A DNA stretch of 64,000 bases from Haliotis asinina (Eukaryota > Mollusca > Gastropoda > Lepetellida > Haliotidae). Numbering within the stretch: position 1 is the stretch's first letter; each line of letters opens with the position of its first letter. The stretch spans positions 58,336,004 to 58,400,003 of the forward strand of contig NC_090280.1 of the NCBI RefSeq assembly GCF_037392515.1, given 5' to 3'. Under the pieces are notes generated by a model. That model did not search any database, had not been told where the DNA came from, and saw only the letters and a program-made list of their open reading frames with translations. The position numbers and the translations under genes were made by a program. Below are positions 49,201 to 59,619 of the stretch, one piece after another.

Positions 49201-52200
49201 GTAAATGTTGTAATCTTATTTTCAAAATGGCTGCCTTGAGTCATGTCTCTCCATGGACTTTAGGAAGTTAGATGACGGAAGTTGTGCTTACTGTGTGCAG
49301 GGGAATATACCCATAAGACCGTTACAGGTTTGTTTTCCACCAATTTGAAAAATACTGAAAAACCTAGTACAGGCTTCTTTAATGTTAAAAAAACAACCCT
49401 GAAATCAGCTGGAAAAGGTAACATTAGGTATTGGTCACCAAATGTTGTAATAAAGGTGTTTGTATACAGACCTAAAACCAGCAAACAAACACAAACTGGG
49501 AACTCTGCCATGGCAGAATGTGTGCATGTAAAATTTCCAGCTTGACTAGCAAAGGCTTTTACCTTTAAGGCCAGTGTGTGAAAAAGTTCACTAATTTGAT
49601 TTGCCGTTCAGGCTAACTATGCCTGAAAGTTACTAGCCCACAAAATAATTCACTTAATAAGCCCCAGATTTAAATGTAGAAACTAAAGCATTATTTAATA
49701 AAGATTTATCAGGTCATACTCTTGCATGATTTAAAAGTACATTGTTAACACGTTGGAGAGAGTGATATATTTAAAAATTGGTCCCATGGAAGTTCATTAG
49801 CCAGTCGTGACAGTGATTTGAAGATTTACTATCCTGACAGAATATTTATTAATACTAGCTGGCAGGCCTGTGGCTACTTTGCACACGGTTCAAGGCTACC
49901 CCACTGCCTTCTTGTTGACATTGATATGTAAGCAGTGTTAGATTTGGGTGAAATTTTGAGTGGGTCCAAATTGATGAAAATAATGTTTCTGGACCCCCTC
50001 CAATGTTAACTAGATGGGCAGATGTAAAACAGAGGGGGTCCTCACTGAATTTGAGTCAAAACACTTCAAAACCCTCTCTTGAGCCAACACTGATGTAAGT
50101 GAGGTCACAAATGATCTAAACCCATCTTCCTTTTGTAGCAGGGCGTGGAGTCATCCCACAAGTAACATCCTTGCCTTGTCAGCTTGCTCACAGGGTTAAT
50201 TTCTTTGATCCTGGGTCTTTGGTCTTTGGACTTGGAAATTTTATGGCCGCTACATTGGGGTCCTACATGGGGGCTGAGTATTTTTATATGAAATTTTATC
50301 AAAATAAGTCTCAGTACCCTGCTCTGCCATGCTGGCATGCTTAAAGGTCACATGCTACATAAAATACAATTTGACAGATTGTATACCTTTTGGTATCGAC
50401 TTACAAAACAAGTCATCAAAAATGCCAATTCATCCTACAAACCTAAATGCCCACGAAATCAGAGTTCAGACGATTCACTAATTTTCCCCCAGCACTGGGG
50501 AAAAAAGTGGTTTCAACAGCTGTGCTCATAAAACATGCGCAGTGAATAAGTTCATGGAGCTTGAAACAGTATGACTGTCTGGAGTATGAGGTCGTGAGCA
50601 GTAGTCTAATCTTGGTTTTTGTACACAAACAAGTATATAATCTACCCATTACATAAAAAAGCATGTTGATTGTGATAAGCAGACTCTGTCCAAGTCCCAT
50701 GCTTGGTCAAAGTCCTGACCCTTATTCACATGCCCAAAAGGGTTATCCACTTAAAGGTCACATGCAGTTATCACTTATTCAAGATATATGAAATGGATTG
50801 CTGATTAAGAAAATGCAAAAAACAAAATTATGAGCGTATAATCACAAATCAAAAGTGAAGCCGCTGTGATACCGAACCCAGTCAGAGCCGGCCACTGGTT
50901 CATTTGCCAATATGCTTAGCCAGCTCTTTGCTTATGGCTTAGAGGCCTGATAGGTGTTAATTGCATGTGGTCAGTGATTGAAGCTGCACATTGGATATTG
51001 TCATTAGCAGACAGGCAGGCAGACATTTATAGTGTCAGTAAACCAGACATTGAGCTTCCATTCCATTTTGAGCATAAGGCGTGCGACTTTTGATCAGAAG
51101 GACCGTGACAGAGTATTGGACTTGGACATGTTAATACGGCCACTTGATCCTAACATCTGATCTTGATGTTTGAAACAGTTTATTAAATATCATTTCATGA
51201 ATTGTCATCATCTTGATCATCTCAGATAAAGGTGTCATGAAAAGTAAACAAATCCTTGAGCTATTTGTAAAGGTTGCTAGCATGTCACTGATAACAAATG
51301 GAAGATAACGTGGTATTGATTCCATCTGCATGGTGTTATCCATGATTGGTTGTCCATGATATCTGAGTCACATTTGCGAAGATGTAACATTTAACATTAT
51401 ATGTTTAAACAATCGCCAGACCTAAACTAGAAAATCATGGTTATCTTTTATTAATAAATATATGTTTCAGTTTCCATGGCAATAGCTGATTTTGCTTTAT
51501 GATACCCTGCAAAATTGTTGACTTTTAAATTGTACATTGAATACTTATGGGTGGAGCTGTCAAAGCTGTTATTTCCAATTTTCCAATTTCCATTCATTTT
51601 TTTGTCAACTTTACCCTTTTCTTTCTGTTGCGAAGGGTATTACTGATAAAATATTGCTTCAAAATTATTCATATAACTCAAGTTAGTTTATGATATTTTC
51701 TTTGAGGGCGGTAGGCAAGCCTAGTAGATAAAACAGTTGTTTTTTTTACACTGAAAACCTGGCTTTGATTCCCACACTGTTACGATGTGTGAAACCCATT
51801 TCCGGTGTCCCTCACTGTGTTATTGCTGGAATGTTGGAATGCATAAAACTACATTCCTTCACTTTGTTTGTTTTCACATGTGGTTTATCTTTAGGCTGTT
51901 ACAATACACTCACAAATTTAATAAATTGAACTGTAACCCTTCATGAATTCAATTTGTTATTTGTGATTACCAGAACTGAATATGAATAAACAGTTACAAT
52001 ATTTTAACAGAGAATGTTTTACTTGAGTCCTTATGTACTTTTGTCAAGGTGAGATAGGCAAGAATGGAATATGTACTAGCCTTGCAGTTAAGTAATTATA
52101 GTTTGCAATGGCTGCACATGGTACTGTGGACGATAACTACTAGTCTATTACATACCGAATTTGAGTGTCATGTCAGATCACTTATTATAATTGCGGCAAA

Positions 52201-52519
52201 TTAACAGTCAACATGGGGGTTCCAGATTGTTTATCAATCACTTAACTAGAATATTGTATTTGTGAATAATTATTCGTATTTGTGACCCAATATTCATGAT
52301 ACATATCATATTCACCACATAGTATATTCGTTGCTTCTCTAGTTTAAAAAGTCTACTGGATTACTTTGGCAGGGTCACATGGTCAAATTTGGCAACAGAC
52401 TGACCAGTTGGAAGGAGCGATGGTTTGTGCTGACAGCCCAGGAGTTGCGATACTTCACGGGGTGTGACGAGAGGGAACTGAAAGGAGCCATAGACGTCAG
52501 CAAGTCCTGCAAGGTTGAG
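31259..52519 (+). CDS. SWAP70/DEF6-like guanine nucleotide exchange protein, 5' three exons (281 aa; 3' end outside window)
   Basis: Exon 1 is 31259-31354 (32 codons, strong start context aagATGG), exon 2 is 45351-45950 (200 codons) and exon 3 is 52373-52519 (49 codons). All junctions are phase 0 with GT-AG ends. Exon 1 reads KSLWHAFNALDV...KSRLK, closely matching the SWAP70/DEF6 N-terminus (AFTALD...KSQLK, then VL in the next exon). Exon 2 carries the rest of the EF-hand-like region, including NICWMLCETK and EIFKLVKVFNFC. Exon 3 opens the PH domain with GHMVKFGNRLTSWKERWFVL and ends after CKVE, so about half the PH domain and the coiled-coil/DH-like tail are missing. The family binds phosphoinositides and acts on Rho-type GTPases and actin in vertebrates; the role here is inferred. 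I found no convincing further exon before 64000. Introns are about 14.0 and 6.4 kb. Confidence 0.88.
31355..32943 (+). other. Start of SWAP70-like intron 1
   Basis: AT-rich, with no repeat family recognised and no supported open frame. Confidence 0.5.
32944..33532 (-). repeat. SINE family B interrupted by a MITE
   Basis: The tail side (gtgagtttagttttacatca) runs to about 33012 and the rest (ccatgtggggaaatgaaccc to the head) resumes at 33471. The flanks match adjacent positions of the family B consensus, so the intervening ~458 bases are a later insertion. Confidence 0.75.
33013..33470. mobile_element. MITE with CTGTAAAC ends and cgcgaaaat motifs, inserted in a SINE
   Basis: It starts TACTGTAAACTG and ends GTTTACAGTA. 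The inverted similarity continues imperfectly for about 45 bases (tttcgcg words in both arms). A TA duplication or TCATA/TCATG fits the flanks. No coding capacity. Confidence 0.75.
33638..34092. repeat. Cluster of SINE fragments
   Basis: A degenerate minus-strand piece at 33638-33700 (atcagcaatatttcagc), a family A 3' part on the plus strand at 33816-33942 (gtctggtccagactcgatta), and a family A copy on the minus strand at 33971-34092 (gtgagtgagtttagttttac). Confidence 0.7.
34093..35230 (+). other. Intronic DNA, nothing recognised
   Basis: AT-rich intron 1 sequence of the SWAP70-like gene. Confidence 0.45.
35231..35765 (+). repeat. Dispersed repeat carrying TCAAGGTCA motifs, copy 1
   Basis: Shares with copies at about 39290 and 61285 the order: ttcttttcatgtttggtatc, ggttcatcaca, gaccttcat..caaggtcac, gagatatctcaag, agggaagttgcaggg, tttgataat, and an end like ccttagtgacaatgc. 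It holds exact TCAAGGTCA at 35376, 35394 and 35540, and its reverse complement at 35359. Family not recognised; no TIRs or coding region seen. Confidence 0.75.
35766..37077 (+). other. Intronic DNA
   Basis: No family recognised. A short direct duplication (aagtactaaatgcttttaaa) lies near 36648 and 36675. Confidence 0.45.
37078..37265 (+). repeat. SINE family A, diverged
   Basis: Reads ttgtaaaaggtgactaactg through atgctgttgataactggatt to a worn tail. Confidence 0.75.
37266..39289 (+). other. Intronic DNA
   Basis: No gene or family recognised. A 23-base word (starting atcaagtgtgtcatcaagca) is duplicated in tandem near 39017 and 39040. Confidence 0.45.
39290..39880 (+). repeat. Dispersed repeat carrying TCAAGGTCA motifs, copy 2
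   Basis: Same order of shared words as copy 1, with exact TCAAGGTCA at 39410 and 39672. A 162-codon open frame on its minus strand has no recognisable domain. Confidence 0.75.
39943..40160 (-). repeat. SINE family A
   Basis: Tail gagtgagttttgttttacgc, then ctgtaaataatcgagtctag and ccagtgatcaacagcatgaa. Confidence 0.85.
40186..40346 (+). repeat. SINE family B, full length with tRNA-like head
   Basis: Head gggcggttgggcagccaagt, A-box-like tggttaaagcg, a weakened B box (tttgattctcc), then the common 3' part and cactcactcac tail. Confidence 0.85.
40533..40755 (+). repeat. Third SINE-like family with tRNA-like head
   Basis: The start (tgtggtgtagctgttagagc) resembles a tRNA A box and is followed by tttgatccctgg as a B-box remnant. 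The body (ctggtgctcggcatttatgg) differs from families A and B, and the tail lacks cactcactc. I have an impression of seeing this body in abalone DNA but cannot name it. Confidence 0.5.
40756..42094 (+). other. Intronic DNA, nothing recognised
   Basis: AT-rich; no repeat family or gene supported. Confidence 0.45.
42095..42200 (-). repeat. SINE family A head fragment
   Basis: Contains cctgaccacctgatcc and acaacaagcatgtgttg, matching the head end of family A variants that finish in a gatcagttcta motif. Confidence 0.55.
42680..42840 (+). repeat. 5S-rRNA-derived SINE
   Basis: The stretch aattaagcggcgttgg, then ttcttggatgggtgaccg, matches the internal promoter half of 5S rRNA (gttaagcagcgtcgg, then tacttggatgggtgaccg). 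Upstream 5S sequence is degraded and the tail (cctagccccacaac onward) is non-ribosomal, so this is a retroposed element, not a 5S gene. Confidence 0.75.
43170..43260 (+). repeat. T-rich low-complexity tracts
   Basis: A run of 21 T at about 43171-43191 and a second T-rich run with single G interruptions after it. Confidence 0.85.
43305..43689. mobile_element. MITE with imperfect ~20-bp TIRs (tatttcctctaataa type)
   Basis: The left end ctatatttcttctaataatg matches inversely the right end cttgttagaggaaatatggtag. The word ctctaataagca recurs inside. TA flanks both ends. No coding capacity. Confidence 0.6.
43690..45350 (+). other. End of SWAP70-like intron 1
   Basis: No family recognised; ends with the acceptor tttgttatag before exon 2. 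Confidence 0.5.
46374..46446 (+). repeat. SINE family B head fragment
   Basis: tRNA-like head only: ctggtggttaaagcattcac, then ggttcaaatcc. Confidence 0.7.
46885..46984 (+). repeat. SINE family B tail fragment
   Basis: cactctgtgatattactgga to the cactcactcactta tail. It may be the 3' half of the element whose head lies 440 bases upstream. Confidence 0.65.
47538..47810 (+). repeat. SINE family A, intact, with perfect 15-bp target-site duplication
   Basis: The element runs from acccgtgaaggtcccaggat to a cactcacccactcact tail and is flanked on both sides by acaacacatatggat (47523-47537 and 47811-47825). This gives the exact boundaries of family A and marks a young insertion. Confidence 0.95.
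47826..49559 (+). other. SWAP70-like intron 2, middle part
   Basis: AT-rich; no gene or repeat family recognised. Confidence 0.4.
49560..49890 (+). repeat. Dispersed repeat also present at 63510-63705
   Basis: Shared words include tttatcaggtcatactcttg (or close), tgcatgatttaaa, aagttcattag, gatttact and actagc in the same order. Family not identified. Confidence 0.5.
49933..50092 (-). mobile_element. hAT-like MITE, dispersed copy of the one in the 759-bp array
   Basis: Reads CAGTGTTAG to AACACTG, flanked by atgtaag on both sides. It is inverted relative to the array copies and differs from them at scattered positions. Confidence 0.85.
50341..51120. mobile_element. Dispersed TTAA-type repeat with inverted right half
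   Basis: Begins TTAAAGGTCACATGC at 50341 and the same word recurs in the same orientation at 50751. The first half matches 14436-14815 forwards. The second half (about 50751-51060) matches 14820-15080 in reverse. The simplest reading is a TIR element whose right half has been flipped in this copy. Confidence 0.55.
51703..51862 (+). repeat. SINE family B, diverged full length
   Basis: Head gggcggtaggcaagcctagt, B box ctttgattccc, common part cccatttccggtgtccct, worn tail. Confidence 0.8.
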
Positions 52520-52669
52520 GTAAGAACAGACATTTGTCAGGCATTCCATTTTTGTACATGGTACGGACCACAAATAATTTTGAATACTAATTATCCCCTG
52601 CAACATCTTTTGTGGGTTTTATTAACATGCGTTCCGTCCATGCATCCGTCTGTGTGTCCGTTCATGCAC

Positions 52670-53150
52670 ATTTGTCATTTCAGGAGCAGAACTTCAAAAC
52701 CTTTCGCTATTTCTTCTACAAATTTTGCACATGGATAGATCTGCTGGTGCAAAGGTACCTTTTGGTAGTTTTGGATGTTTCTTAGAATACATTCTTACAT
52801 TTCCAGTTTCCAAGATTGATTTTGACTAAAATTGGGGTTAGTGTTCTTTTCCAGAGCAGAACTTTAAAACAGTACTCTATTTCTTCATCAAATTTTGAAC
52901 ATGGATAGGTCTGGTGGTGTTCTGGTACCTTTTGGTAGTTTTATAATTCTGAATAAAATATTTTGTTTTAGGTTTTCCATGGCATCAAGTTTGACTTCAG
53001 CCTTTACCAAAGCACAACTTTAAAACCATATACTATTTCTTCACCAAACTTGGCACATAGATAGGTCTGATGGTCTTTTGGTGGCTTTTGGTATGTTTGG
53101 AATTCAGAATAAAATATTTTTTTGTGTTTCCATGCCAACAAGTTTTTCTT
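52670..53150 (+). repeat. Three tandem copies of a ~160-170-bp unit after SWAP70-like exon 3
   Basis: The word gagcagaacttyaaaac (third copy caaagcacaactttaaaac) occurs near 52682, 52854 and 53011. Each is followed by tatttcttc, aattttg or cttggcacat, and ggtctgatggt-like and ccttttggtagtttt strings. Short open frames here are by-products. Confidence 0.8.
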
Positions 53151-55384
53151 CGACTGAATTTGGTGGTCCTTTCAATCCTCAAAACTTTCAGCACTCTCCT
53201 TCCAGACATATTCATGAAGGGTATACCGCCATTGTGTGGGATATTGATGACCTTGTCTTCTTGTGTTTAAGAAAACAAGAAAATAACATGAATCTGTGGA
53301 CTGTGAAACCAAGTTTAATTCACACTGTTTGGAAATGCAGAATGATTTATGCAACATTTGGTTTGGAGCATTTCTTTTGTGCATTTCTGTCAGGTAGATA
53401 TTGTTTTGCTGTGAATTTGATGTTTATGGAAACACAAGAGAAAAGTCCGTGAAATCCAAAAGCATGCAAATTCATGACAAGTTTTTTAGAGAGTGGGTTT
53501 TTAATTCTTTCCCATGACATTTCAGAGCTAATGAGCTCCTTCATGACAGTAGATTTGTATTATTTTCTTTTTTGTTGACTTGAGTTTTGCATGGTGCAGA
53601 AATCCTGCAGTTTGAAGTTTGACAAAATTGTGATATGTCTTTGTCAACGTAATACAGCAAAACAGTTGGTAATTCATCATGAAGTTTGTGAATATTTCAT
53701 AATTGTGATCACTGCTGATAGTACATATAAAACACTGTGTGTTAACACAATTCAGACAGTTAAGCATATTCAATTACATTTCTACTATCTTTTGAAAACT
53801 ACATTAGATCAGAGAAAACATCCTCTTCTTGAAAATACTGATCTTTAAAAAAGGGATATCTTACATGTACATGCTGTCTTTGAAGTTTCTCTTTAGACTG
53901 TGCATTGCACAGTTGTGTTAAAAGTAATTGCAAGGCAGTAAAATTGACCGAGAAAAACACATTTAAAATTTGTTGTATTTTTGGTTTGACTATGAAGAAA
54001 GGTATAGTTACAGAATGGTCTGTCAGCTGAAGTGAACATTTAGTGATTTAGTGAAAGGCTGAATTAACACTGCCAAACTGAACTACACAGATTTAAGCGT
54101 TCAACACTTGCTTTTCTAGAGAAAAGGAAAGTGTTAAGTTTGTGGATTGTCTTTTGATCGGGGTAATTTTTGAACTCCTGATTTCTAATTAATTACGACT
54201 CTTAATAAGCCTTGTTTGAGTGGCATGTTGAGAAGTTTGAAGTCCAATAGATCGAGTATATATCGATGACAGCCTATTTCATTCTAGAACAATAATTTGT
54301 GCTCTAGGATTAAAGAAGTTGTCATCCATATATACTTGTTCTCTCAGCAAGCCTAAATGACTATAAAACCTCTGGCATTAATGTACTTTTTGTTATTTAC
54401 AAGCTCTTTGTATAATAGTCTGCATCAGGAATTTATTGGGACTATTTTATGGTTTTTTTTCAATCCCAGCCAAACTACCACCTAATCCACCACCCATACA
54501 CACACCCCTACCCCCAGCCACCATCCCCTGAGCCTATAGCTGAATAACAAAAGGTCAGATCCTAGAGTGTAATTGTGAGTCGGAGGTGACTACCTCGAAA
54601 TGCAAATACATTGTTTGCAGAAATTATCTGTTTGATAGTATTAGAACTAAACAAAACTCAGTTAAAGGTCATAAATGATGATTCAAATCTGTGTGAAAAT
54701 CATTTTGTATCCTGTTTTGTGCATTGCATGTTCAGCTTATTTGCACTGATGGGTTCATGTGAGCAATTGTTGAGGCATGTTGTCTGGCAAACTGGCCGAA
54801 TGTGTTTCATGTAGCCATGAATTGAAACATCTTTATTTGATTGTTTCTACATCAGAAAGATGACTAAAGGAGTAGATGTTTGATTCTACTTATTTTGCCC
54901 GTTTAGGAGTGCGTATGGGAATCTTGTACAAAATATGACTTAACTTATTTATGAATTTTAAAATGTAGTAGTTATAGAAAATTTTATGACATCAGCTGCC
55001 ACCAGTAGGGGAGAACACGCTTTCAGTGTCCAGTCATGTAACATCCACAGATGTTTTCCCATTTACACCAAACAGAATTACTTTCTGAGGATAGTGAAGA
55101 CTGATTATTCTTTTTCATATTGAATATTTTCTATGTTGATAAATTTGCAATTTTGGATCCATAACACAGATTGCGCAGTGTAAGCAAAAGCAGCAGGGAA
55201 CAACTGAGAAAAGTATCAAAGAACATCAAAAAAGATTGAACCAGAACAAAGTTGGACATTTGGTCATTAAAAGTTGTCTTTTCTCATTAATGTATGATAG
55301 TGTATTAATAATGGAAATATGATGAAAGAAGAATGTTAATTCCTTGCACTGAGTCTTTTCACTTGTCCTCAACGCTGCCTTTCA
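53151..55384 (+). other. Presumed SWAP70-like intron 3, nothing recognised
   Basis: No exon encoding the second half of a PH domain was found. A lysine/glutamine-rich open stretch near 55170-55270 follows a cacag but lacks a donor and a matching partner. Confidence 0.4.
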
Positions 55385-55895
55385 GACCCGTGAAGGTCCC
55401 GGGGTAGAATAGGCCTTCAGCAACCCTTGCTTGCCATAAAAGGCGACTCAGCTTGTCGTAAGAGGCGACTAAGGGGATCGGGTGGTCAGACTTGGTTGAC
55501 ACATGTCATCGGTTCCCAATTGCGTAGATCAATGCTCATGTTGTTGTTCACTGGATTGTCTGGTCCAGACTTGATTATTCTCAGACCACCGCCATATATC
55601 TGGAATATATTGCTGAGTGCGGCGTAAAACTAAACTCACTCACTCACTCACTCATTCAGCCTTCCATTCAGCACTGATCTGTGAAGGTCAAGTGTGGAAA
55701 CCCTACTTTCCACAAAACTATGCTTGTCACAAGACGCGAAAAAGGGTATCGAGTGGCCAGGCTTGCTCATTGGTTGACATGTTATCACTTCCCAACTGCA
55801 CAGACTGATGCTCATGCTGTTGATCACTCATTGGGTTGTCTGGTCCAGACACGATTATTTACAGACTGTGTCCGCATAGCTGCTCATTCACTTCT
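55385..55895 (+). repeat. Two SINE family A copies in tandem
   Basis: The first (55385-55660) is well preserved (gacccgtgaaggtcccgggg to the cactcactcactcactc tail). The second (55681-55895) is older and lacks a clean tail. Confidence 0.88.
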
Positions 55896-56320
55896 CTCAG
55901 CACTGACACAGGAAGGACGTAAATAAATGAGCAGTCAGTGGATCCTGAGTTTGTCTGTGGACACAAACATCCTTTTCTATATATGGGTTAGTGGCCAAAT
56001 GACAGTCTGTTGCTCTACATTACTTACAGCATATCTAATCATGTATAATGGATCACATTATCAGTTTGTGACTTAGGTCCTGGTTTGAAGCCTGTTTTTA
56101 TCAACATTCTGTTGGGTCAGGTAAACTCTGATATAGTGATACTACTAATAGTAATGGATAGCATTTACATAGCGCTAATCTTTAAAAGACTCTTTGCGCA
56201 TTTGTCTCACGAATGATAGGTATATTCAGTAGTTAGATAGTTGTGATAGATGTATGTAAATATACACTTGACATACACAATGATTTTTGTGTCACATGGA
56301 GTGAGGGATTTATTGAGAGT

Positions 56321-56466
56321 ATGAGTGAGTATGGTTTTACGCTGCTTTTAGCAAAATCATGACGGGGGACACTGAGAAACACACTGTGCCGTCCTGAAGA
56401 ATGAAACCTGTGTCTTTCGCATGAAGATCGAATGCTTTAACCACTAGGCTTCTGCACTGCCCCATT
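56321..56466 (-). repeat. SINE family B
   Basis: Tail gtatgagtgagtatggtttt; head aaccactaggcttctgcact. Confidence 0.8.
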
Positions 56467-57243
56467 TCACATGGAAAGAAATATATCAAATCTTGGGTAA
56501 AAGAATACCCAGTCTTGAATATTTTCAGAAACAGGTTCCACTTGATGTAAAATAGCTGTGAAAATGAATGGACCACTGAAAGTCCGAGATGACAACACCA
56601 CGTGTTCATAAAAAATCATCCAAACTTAAGGAGCATATCAGAGCTAAGACCAGTCTTGTCAGGTGTGCCTTTTGAACTATATTGTATGCTAATCTATGTA
56701 TCTGTATATCAGTATATCAGTGATGTTATTGAAGGATATGTAGTGATATATTAAACCACATAATAGCATTAATATTGCCTAAAAATAATGCTTAGAGTCA
56801 TGTTTGGACCGTAGTCTCAGCAGTGTTTTGTTCAGGCTACATTGGGGCCAATAATCCCAAATATTGCTATGTATAAAACAGGGTACTTGTATTGTGAACA
56901 TAGAAGGTGTGAACAAGGTCGGATCATTTCCTGGTACATCTCTTTTTATTATGTATACGTGGACTGCAATGAATATACTAAGAAGCAAATATGACATGTT
57001 TTATGAATATGTGGTTATGTACAAAAATATTTATTGATTAAAATCTTATGGTTCACGCGTAGAAATTGTAATAACAAACATGTCATGCACTTGCTTACTT
57101 TGAAACATTTATTGCCAACACTGTCAGTTTTTTTTAAAAGGTTAAAGAATATTAATCCATACATATCTAGGTCTATGTCACAGTGCTGTGTGGGCCCGTT
57201 TTACTAAGGATAGCACAATTTATGCAACTGCATGGTTTGGAGT

Positions 57244-57990
57244 AAGTGAGTTTAGTTTTGCGCCATACTCAGCACATCCTCGATATCTCCAGGGTCTACG
57301 TTCCGAAAAGTCTCCACTATACCCTGGATGCATCTACGGCTCAGCCCGATAAATTTATTACCTCCCTTGGCTGGCTTTTTATCCAATAAGGTGTCTGCGC
57401 TGGGAAGTTGAGCGAACCAATCACAACTCACTTTTGCTTTTTAAATTCTCTAACCGATCAAATTTGGCAAACAAACCATGCGTAGGTTCTCTGAAAGTAT
57501 TAGATGGATTTCTTGCATATGTTTTAAAAAAGGTTTTGGACCTATAAAGTTGCATGTATGATTTCCCCAAATTGTTAATCGTACGGCGAGCACACCTTTG
57601 CAGTTGCAACTGCTACCTTTGTTGACACTGGCAAGTTCGGTTATAACGGCGACCACTCTGATTGGCTACTGTGAGAAAGCGGAGTCAGCAAAGGGAGGTA
57701 ATAAATTTATCGGGATGAGCCATAGATGCGTCCAGGGTATGGTGGAGACTTTTCGGAACGTAGACCCTGGAGATATCGAGGATGTACTCAGCAATATTCC
57801 AGCTATATGGTGGCGGTCTGAAAATAATCAAGTCTGGACCAGCCATTGCTGTGATCAACAGTATGAGCATCAATCAATATGAGCATGTGTTAACCAAGTC
57901 AGTGGTTAACCTGATCATTTTGGTCACTTCTTACAACAAGCATTGGTTGCTGAAGAGCAGTATTCTAACCAGTACCTTCACGTGTCTGCA
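57244..57990 (-). repeat. SINE family A split by a Mutator-like MITE
   Basis: The tail part (gtgagtttagttttgcgcca) runs to 57274 and the rest (tactcagcaatattccagct to about 57990) resumes at 57785. The host SINE sequence is continuous once the insert and one 9-base duplicate are set aside. Confidence 0.9.
57275..57784. mobile_element. Mutator-like MITE, 510 bp, ~100-bp TIRs, 9-bp target-site duplication
   Basis: Both ends read CATCCTCGATATCTCCAGGG inward and stay inverted-complementary for about 100 bases with only a few mismatches. TACTCAGCA flanks both sides (57266-57274 and 57785-57793) inside the host SINE, so the duplication is certain. A 9-bp duplication with long TIRs is typical of the Mutator superfamily; no transposase remains. 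Confidence 0.88.
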
Positions 57991-58848
57991 TGGTTTGGAC
58001 ATATTCCATTTTGCTAGTCAGACTTAGATAAATGACAAACTAATTCCAAGTGAAAAACACTCTTAAACATACAGTCTTTCCTCACAAGAACACCTTAAGA
58101 TGGGATGATATTAACATGTTCAAAAAGCACATGGACAAATAACACCATCAAATAACACATGGTCACATAAGGCATGGACAAGTGAGTCATGAAAATTAGA
58201 CATATATTGTGTCCAAATTTGATATTGAGGTTTTCATGAAAACTATTGATACATGTGAATATCTTCCTCCAGAAGGAAGCATTCATAAAATGAAAAGAAC
58301 CAAACAATTGTAATTATTTTATTAAATTAATTAATTTATTACAGTTCTCATTTGTATAATTTCTTCTAAGTAGAAATTTGCTGAATCATACCTGCTACCA
58401 AACAGAATCAGTTGTGAATAGGTCAACATTGAATATACTAAACAATTAATTAAACATCTCTACCTAACACAAATTTATTGATTCTGATTGAAACCATTAA
58501 AATCCTCCATAAACGTAACAGTTTGGAATATCACTGTTTCTCCATTCTACAAGGCAGCTGAGTCTATGATAATATTTTTCAAAGACAACAGTGTAAAGAC
58601 AAACATAGTTTAGGAAACTAAAGGAATTTCTGATTGTTGTGTTGTCTCCAAGTAATGTTGCAATAACAACTATATTGTTATGTAATACATTAATAACACA
58701 GCCAAGTTTGCATTGTTTGATTATCGATTGGGTGCATGCAGTTTCTCAAGTATATATGTGTGATCTGGTGTTTTATGTCTTTATTGATCACCCATGCCGA
58801 CACAGTGGAAGTTACTATTTCATTGTAGTCATCTTGTACAGATGGAAT
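57991..58848 (+). other. Non-coding DNA, nothing recognised
   Basis: AT-rich; possibly still intron of the SWAP70-like gene. Confidence 0.4.
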
Positions 58849-59600
58849 TGACACATACTGTACCCAGGTTAAATCGTACTGTGATCAAGTTGATAAATGC
58901 TGTCCCCTGACCAGCATATACTATGATCAAACTGACACATACTTTGGTCAAACTGACACATACTGTGCCCATAATGACACTATGATTTAAAAAAACACAT
59001 ACTTTGATCTGACGCATATGATGATCAAACTGACACATGCGATCAAACTGACACATATTGTCCTGTTAATGACTCATACTGTAAAGAAACTGACACGTTC
59101 TCGAATCAAACTGACACATATTGTCCTGTTAATTACAAATACTGTAATCAAACTGACACATATTATCCTGTTAATTACAAATACTGTAATCAGACTGACA
59201 CATATTGTCTTGTTAATGACAAATACTGTAATCAAACTGACGCATGCTATGGTTCAAACTGACACATAGTGTGGTCAAACCTACTGTTCTCTTAATGATA
59301 TAGTATCATGAAACCTACACATACTTCGATCAAACTGACACATGATGTGATCAAACTGACACCTACTTTTATCAATCTAACAAATGTTGTGATCAAACTG
59401 ATACATGCCATGATCAAACTGACACTTATTGTCCTGTTAATGACTCATACTGCAATCAAACTGACACATACTGTCCTCTTAATGACACATACTGTGATAA
59501 CACTGACTCCTGCTGTGATGAAAGCAACTTACTGTGATCAAACTGACAAATAGTTTGTTCACACAGACACATACGGTCCCTCACCTACGCATACTGTCAA
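58849..59600 (+). repeat. Minisatellite based on a 21-bp unit with 42-bp higher-order form
   Basis: The word gatcaaactgacacata with variants recurs more than twenty times. From about 59046 to 59260 it alternates with tattgtcctgttaatgacaa, making a 42-base unit. Open frames on both strands (I-K-L-T-H-type repeats) come from a period divisible by three. Confidence 0.9.
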
Positions 59601-59619
59601 CAAATGTTAGGTCAACAGG

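Noticed and set aside
55170-55275. Lys/Gln-rich open stretch as a possible SWAP70 coiled-coil exon
   Set aside because: No donor follows, the second half of the PH domain that must precede it was not found, and the peptide does not match the family.
59018-59553. Repetitive I-K-L-T-H frames
   Set aside because: By-product of a minisatellite whose period is divisible by three; no start context or splice sites.
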